DNA from: Thermodesulfovibrionia bacterium
GTDB lineage: Bacteria; Nitrospirota; Thermodesulfovibrionia; UBA6902; BMS3Bbin08
Assembly (NCBI GenBank): GCA_030694425.1
Contig: JAUXYI010000079.1
Location: forward strand, 61,430-125,429
DNA length: 64,000 nt
Reading direction: 5' to 3'
Below, one piece after another: positions 61,711 through 64,000 of the stretch. The notes below the pieces were generated by a model. The model saw only the letters and a list, made by a program, of their open reading frames with translations, was not told the origin of the DNA and did not search any database. The position numbers were made by a program, and so were the translations under genes. Each line of letters starts with the position of its first letter. Within the stretch, counting starts at the first letter, position 1.

Positions 61711-63177
61711 TTATACAAAGCTCTTAAGTAATTTGCTTCTTTTAGGATGTCTCAATTTTTTCAAAACCTTTCCCTCTATCTGTCTTATCCTTTCCCTTGT
61801 CACCTTAAATTCACTCCCCACTTCTTCAAGTGTCCGTGAAGGTCCGTCTCCTATCCCGAATCTCATCTGTATTATACCTGCCTCTTTTTTCGTAAGCGTC
61901 TCCATGACTTTCTGCACATGCCTCTGTAAATCATTCTGTATCGCTAAGTCTAACGGTGAACTCGATGCCTTGTCCTCTATGAAATCCCTTAAATGACTGT
62001 CCTCTTCCCTGCCTATCGGTGTCTCTAATGATATAGGCTCCCGGCATGTCTTTAATACTGCCCTAACCCTCCACACAGGCAAACCAGCCATCTTCGCTAT
62101 CTCCTCTGCAGAAGGCTCTCTCCCAAGTTCCTGCACAAGCCTCTGCGAAACCTGCATCAGTTTGTTTATTGCCTCTATCATGTGCACAGGCAGCCTTATT
62201 GTCCTCCCCTGGTCAGCTATTGCTCTTGTTATCGCCTGCCTTATCCACCATGTCGCATATGTGCTGAATTTGTACCCCTTCCTGTAGTCAAATTTCTCTA
62301 CTGCCTTCATCAGCCCTATATTGCCTTCCTGTATGAGGTCGGATAAACTCAACCCCTTGCCTATGTATTTCTTCGCTATGCTTATTACAAGCCTCAGGTT
62401 AGCCTCTATAAGCTCTCTCTTGGCTTCATGCGCTTCTTTCTCTCCATTATGAAATATCCTTAATACTCTCCTGATTTCTATCCCTTTAAGCCCAAGCTCT
62501 GTCTCTACGTGCATTAATTCTCTTTCAAACGCTTTGTAGTTATTGCTGTCCTTTTGTATTTTGTTTGTCTTTCTGGTGATTTCGTTATGCCGGTCTATGT
62601 ATGTCATGAACTGGCATGAAAATCCTTTGATTATTTCTTCTTTGAGATTGAGTCCTGCTACCCTGTTTGTTATTTCTGCCCTGTTTTCTGCCAGCCTCTC
62701 TGCTATTTTTATGCTCTTTAGCTTTTTTGATGTTATCTGCTTTAGGTAAGAATCTCTTTGAAGGGCGGTTTTATTCATCAAGTTAATGGCTTTGATGACT
62801 TTGTTTAAAATCTTTCTTTCTCCTCCGTCTGTTATTTCTTCACAACCTGTTATCAGTTCTTTTATTGACACCTTCCTCTCTTTCAGAAGGGCAGGAAATG
62901 ACAGGATTCTCTTTATTGCGAATGGCATTGAAAAAATAACCCCTGCTATCTTCTCTTTGCCCCTGTCTATCCTTTTTGCCACTTCCACCTCACCTTCCCT
63001 CGTGAGCAATGACACTGCGCCCATCTCTTTGAGATAAAGCTTTACAGGGTCGTCTACTGCAAACCTTTCCTGAAGAACAACCTCGGTAACTTCATCAGTA
63101 AAATCTTCAATGCTTTCTTTGAAGATTCCGTAATATTCACTGTTTGGAATTTCAAAGTAATCTAAATGTTCTGTCAT
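61711..63177 (-). CDS. rpoD: RNA polymerase primary sigma factor RpoD
   Basis: 488 residues, vegetative sigma-70. Region 1.2 ([20 protein letters not shown]), regions 2.1-2.4 ([40 protein letters not shown]), 3 ([16 protein letters not shown]) and 4 ([20 protein letters not shown]). Region 1.1 is very short and the non-conserved insert is ~150 residues. Placed 13 bases after dnaG, the standard macromolecular-synthesis arrangement. Confidence 0.97.
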   Translation of the reverse strand: MTEHLDYFEIPNSEYYGIFKESIEDFTDEVTEVVLQERFAVDDPVKLYLKEMGAVSLLTREGEVEVAKRIDRGKEKIAGVIFSMPFAIKRILSFPALLKERKVSIKELITGCEEITDGGERKILNKVIKAINLMNKTALQRDSYLKQITSKKLKSIKIAERLAENRAEITNRVAGLNLKEEIIKGFSCQFMTYIDRHNEITRKTNKIQKDSNNYKAFERELMHVETELGLKGIEIRRVLRIFHNGEKEAHEAKRELIEANLRLVISIAKKYIGKGLSLSDLIQEGNIGLMKAVEKFDYRKGYKFSTYATWWIRQAITRAIADQGRTIRLPVHMIEAINKLMQVSQRLVQELGREPSAEEIAKMAGLPVWRVRAVLKTCREPISLETPIGREEDSHLRDFIEDKASSSPLDLAIQNDLQRHVQKVMETLTKKEAGIIQMRFGIGDGPSRTLEEVGSEFKVTRERIRQIEGKVLKKLRHPKRSKLLKSFV

Positions 63178-63190
63178 ATCAACTTTATCT

Positions 63191-64000
63191 TTATAATTTC
63201 AACAGTTTTTGTTTTTCAACCAAAAGAGCATTCAGCAGGCTGTTGTTTCCCTCTGATTCTGCCTTTTTTATTTTATCCTGCAGTTCATGCAGCAACATAC
63301 GGCGTTTTTTTGATTTAAGACGTTTAAAACAATCTTCAAAGACTTTCTCCGGATTCTCAAAAGCGGTTTTAAACAAAAGTTCTGTAAGAAAATTTTTCTC
63401 TTCTTCGTCACATTCGGAAATCAGAATATTATAATCAATCAGGCCATTTTTCATCTTTTTAAAAACTGATTTTGTAATGCGGTTCTCAAAATCTTCTTCT
63501 GAGATGCTCTCAAAAATCTTCTCTGCCTTTTCCGGAAATTGTATAATCAGCTGCAATATATATATTTCGCCCATAGGTCTCGGAGCAGTCCGTACATCAG
63601 GGTTCTCTGCATATCGCTGCGAATCAGCGCGAGCAGTCCTTGAGTCTCGGAGTTGATGTGCTTTTTTTATTTTCCTTAACTCGTCTCTGATAAAAATTTC
63701 ATCTATCTTAAGTTTTTCAGAAAGCAGTTTTGCATAATAGCCCTGTAAAACATTGTCGGGTATTTTAGGGATTATTTCCAGCACCTCATGGGCTATTAAA
63801 TGCTTATCTTTTTTCTGCATACCAAAAAAATCTACAATAGATAATGCCTTTTCAGATAAATTGGCAAACACCCCTTTCCCTTTCTTCCTCAAAAGACTAT
63901 CAGGGTCTTCTCCTTCAGGCATGGGCAGCACCTTTACATTAAGACCGCTTTCCAAAAGAATGCCTATGCCATTTTTAGCCGCCTTAATTCCCGGGGCATC
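63191..64000 (-). CDS. dnaG: DNA primase DnaG (C-terminal part; start beyond right edge)
   Basis: 270 codons visible. [19 protein letters not shown] and [20 protein letters not shown] are the end of the Toprim domain; the rest is the helical DnaB-binding domain. A linker of about 30 residues ([20 protein letters not shown], then [11 protein letters not shown]) looks foreign: it is encoded by GGAGCAG/CTCGGAG-type repeat DNA (about 63570-63660). Start lies outside. Followed closely by rpoD. Confidence 0.95.
   Translation of the reverse strand, partial: DAPGIKAAKNGIGILLESGLNVKVLPMPEGEDPDSLLRKKGKGVFANLSEKALSIVDFFGMQKKDKHLIAHEVLEIIPKIPDNVLQGYYAKLLSEKLKIDEIFIRDELRKIKKAHQLRDSRTARADSQRYAENPDVRTAPRPMGEIYILQLIIQFPEKAEKIFESISEEDFENRITKSVFKKMKNGLIDYNILISECDEEEKNFLTELLFKTAFENPEKVFEDCFKRLKSKKRRMLLHELQDKIKKAESEGNNSLLNALLVEKQKLLKL

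Overview
The window looks like chromosome from an anaerobic, Gram-negative, sulfur- or metal-respiring bacterium with roughly 40% G+C by eye. Nitrospirota (Thermodesulfovibrionia-like) or a deltaproteobacterial relative would fit: there is an MglA-like GTPase, heavy use of sigma-54 two-component regulators, a short EF-Ts, LPS sugar genes (gmhA), a molybdopterin oxidoreductase with FdhD, and TauE/SafE exporters. The phylum is inferred from gene content only.

Layout. (1) 1-12739: two parallel stress/transport modules. Each pairs a membrane sensor kinase with a sigma-54 (NtrC-type) response regulator next to an operon of TauE/SafE-type permeases, universal stress proteins (Usp) and small proteins sharing an unusual helical motif (LED..AFAEAGE..TAR). 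The second operon has a near-perfect -24/-12 promoter and two copies of a dyad enhancer. (2) 12837-14491: a cation/proton antiporter and a frameshifted cytochrome c/CopD-like gene. (3) 14524-20342: smpB, pgk-gap and the translation operon rpsB-tsf-pyrH-frr. (4) 20343-24124: regulatory odds and ends: a stand-alone MshEN (c-di-GMP-type) protein behind a sigma-54 promoter, a tiny membrane protein, a small HTH protein, an initiator tRNA with a 39-bp copy of its 3' half 792 bp away (att-like), a PilZ-like gene and a receiver-SPOR fusion. (5) 24189-31686: a fused ferredoxin/molybdopterin oxidoreductase, a NusG paralogue with an EPS-type MarR regulator, fdhD, DUF4416 and a QueG-like iron-sulfur protein. 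(6) 31732-51658: housekeeping (TlpA-like, ispF, ispD, PIN-TRAM, DegP/HtrA, SurA-like, glgX, topA, dprA, argG, gmhA, glmU, glmS, pcrA-type helicase, gatC, panD). (7) 51659-56100: an AT-rich accessory patch with a HigBA-like toxin-antitoxin pair under its own promoter/operator, a 798-residue protein of unknown function with a zinc ribbon and a nuclease-like C-terminus, and a second, decayed toxin-antitoxin pair. (8) 56110-64000: MglA-like GTPase, a TrpE/PabB-type enzyme, pyrF, dcd, RNase H, a C4 zinc-ribbon protein, a CAU tRNA, rpoD and the 3' part of dnaG.

The window is full of dispersed palindromic repeats: TCCCGA-N4-6-TCGGGA (11 copies), ATTCCCG-type hairpins, CATTGCGAGG-type elements and C-rich CCCTCTCC/GGAGAGGG hairpins. 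The C-rich class has inserted in frame into at least four protein genes (five insertions), always at an Asn-Asn-Pro or similar boundary, and a CATTGCGAGG element supplies the tail of a sensor kinase. The strongest candidates for something undescribed are the repeated kinase/sigma-54/TauE/Usp module with its shared motif, the protein-invading palindromes, and the 798-residue protein between two toxin-antitoxin loci. No CRISPR array, rRNA gene or complete insertion sequence was seen.
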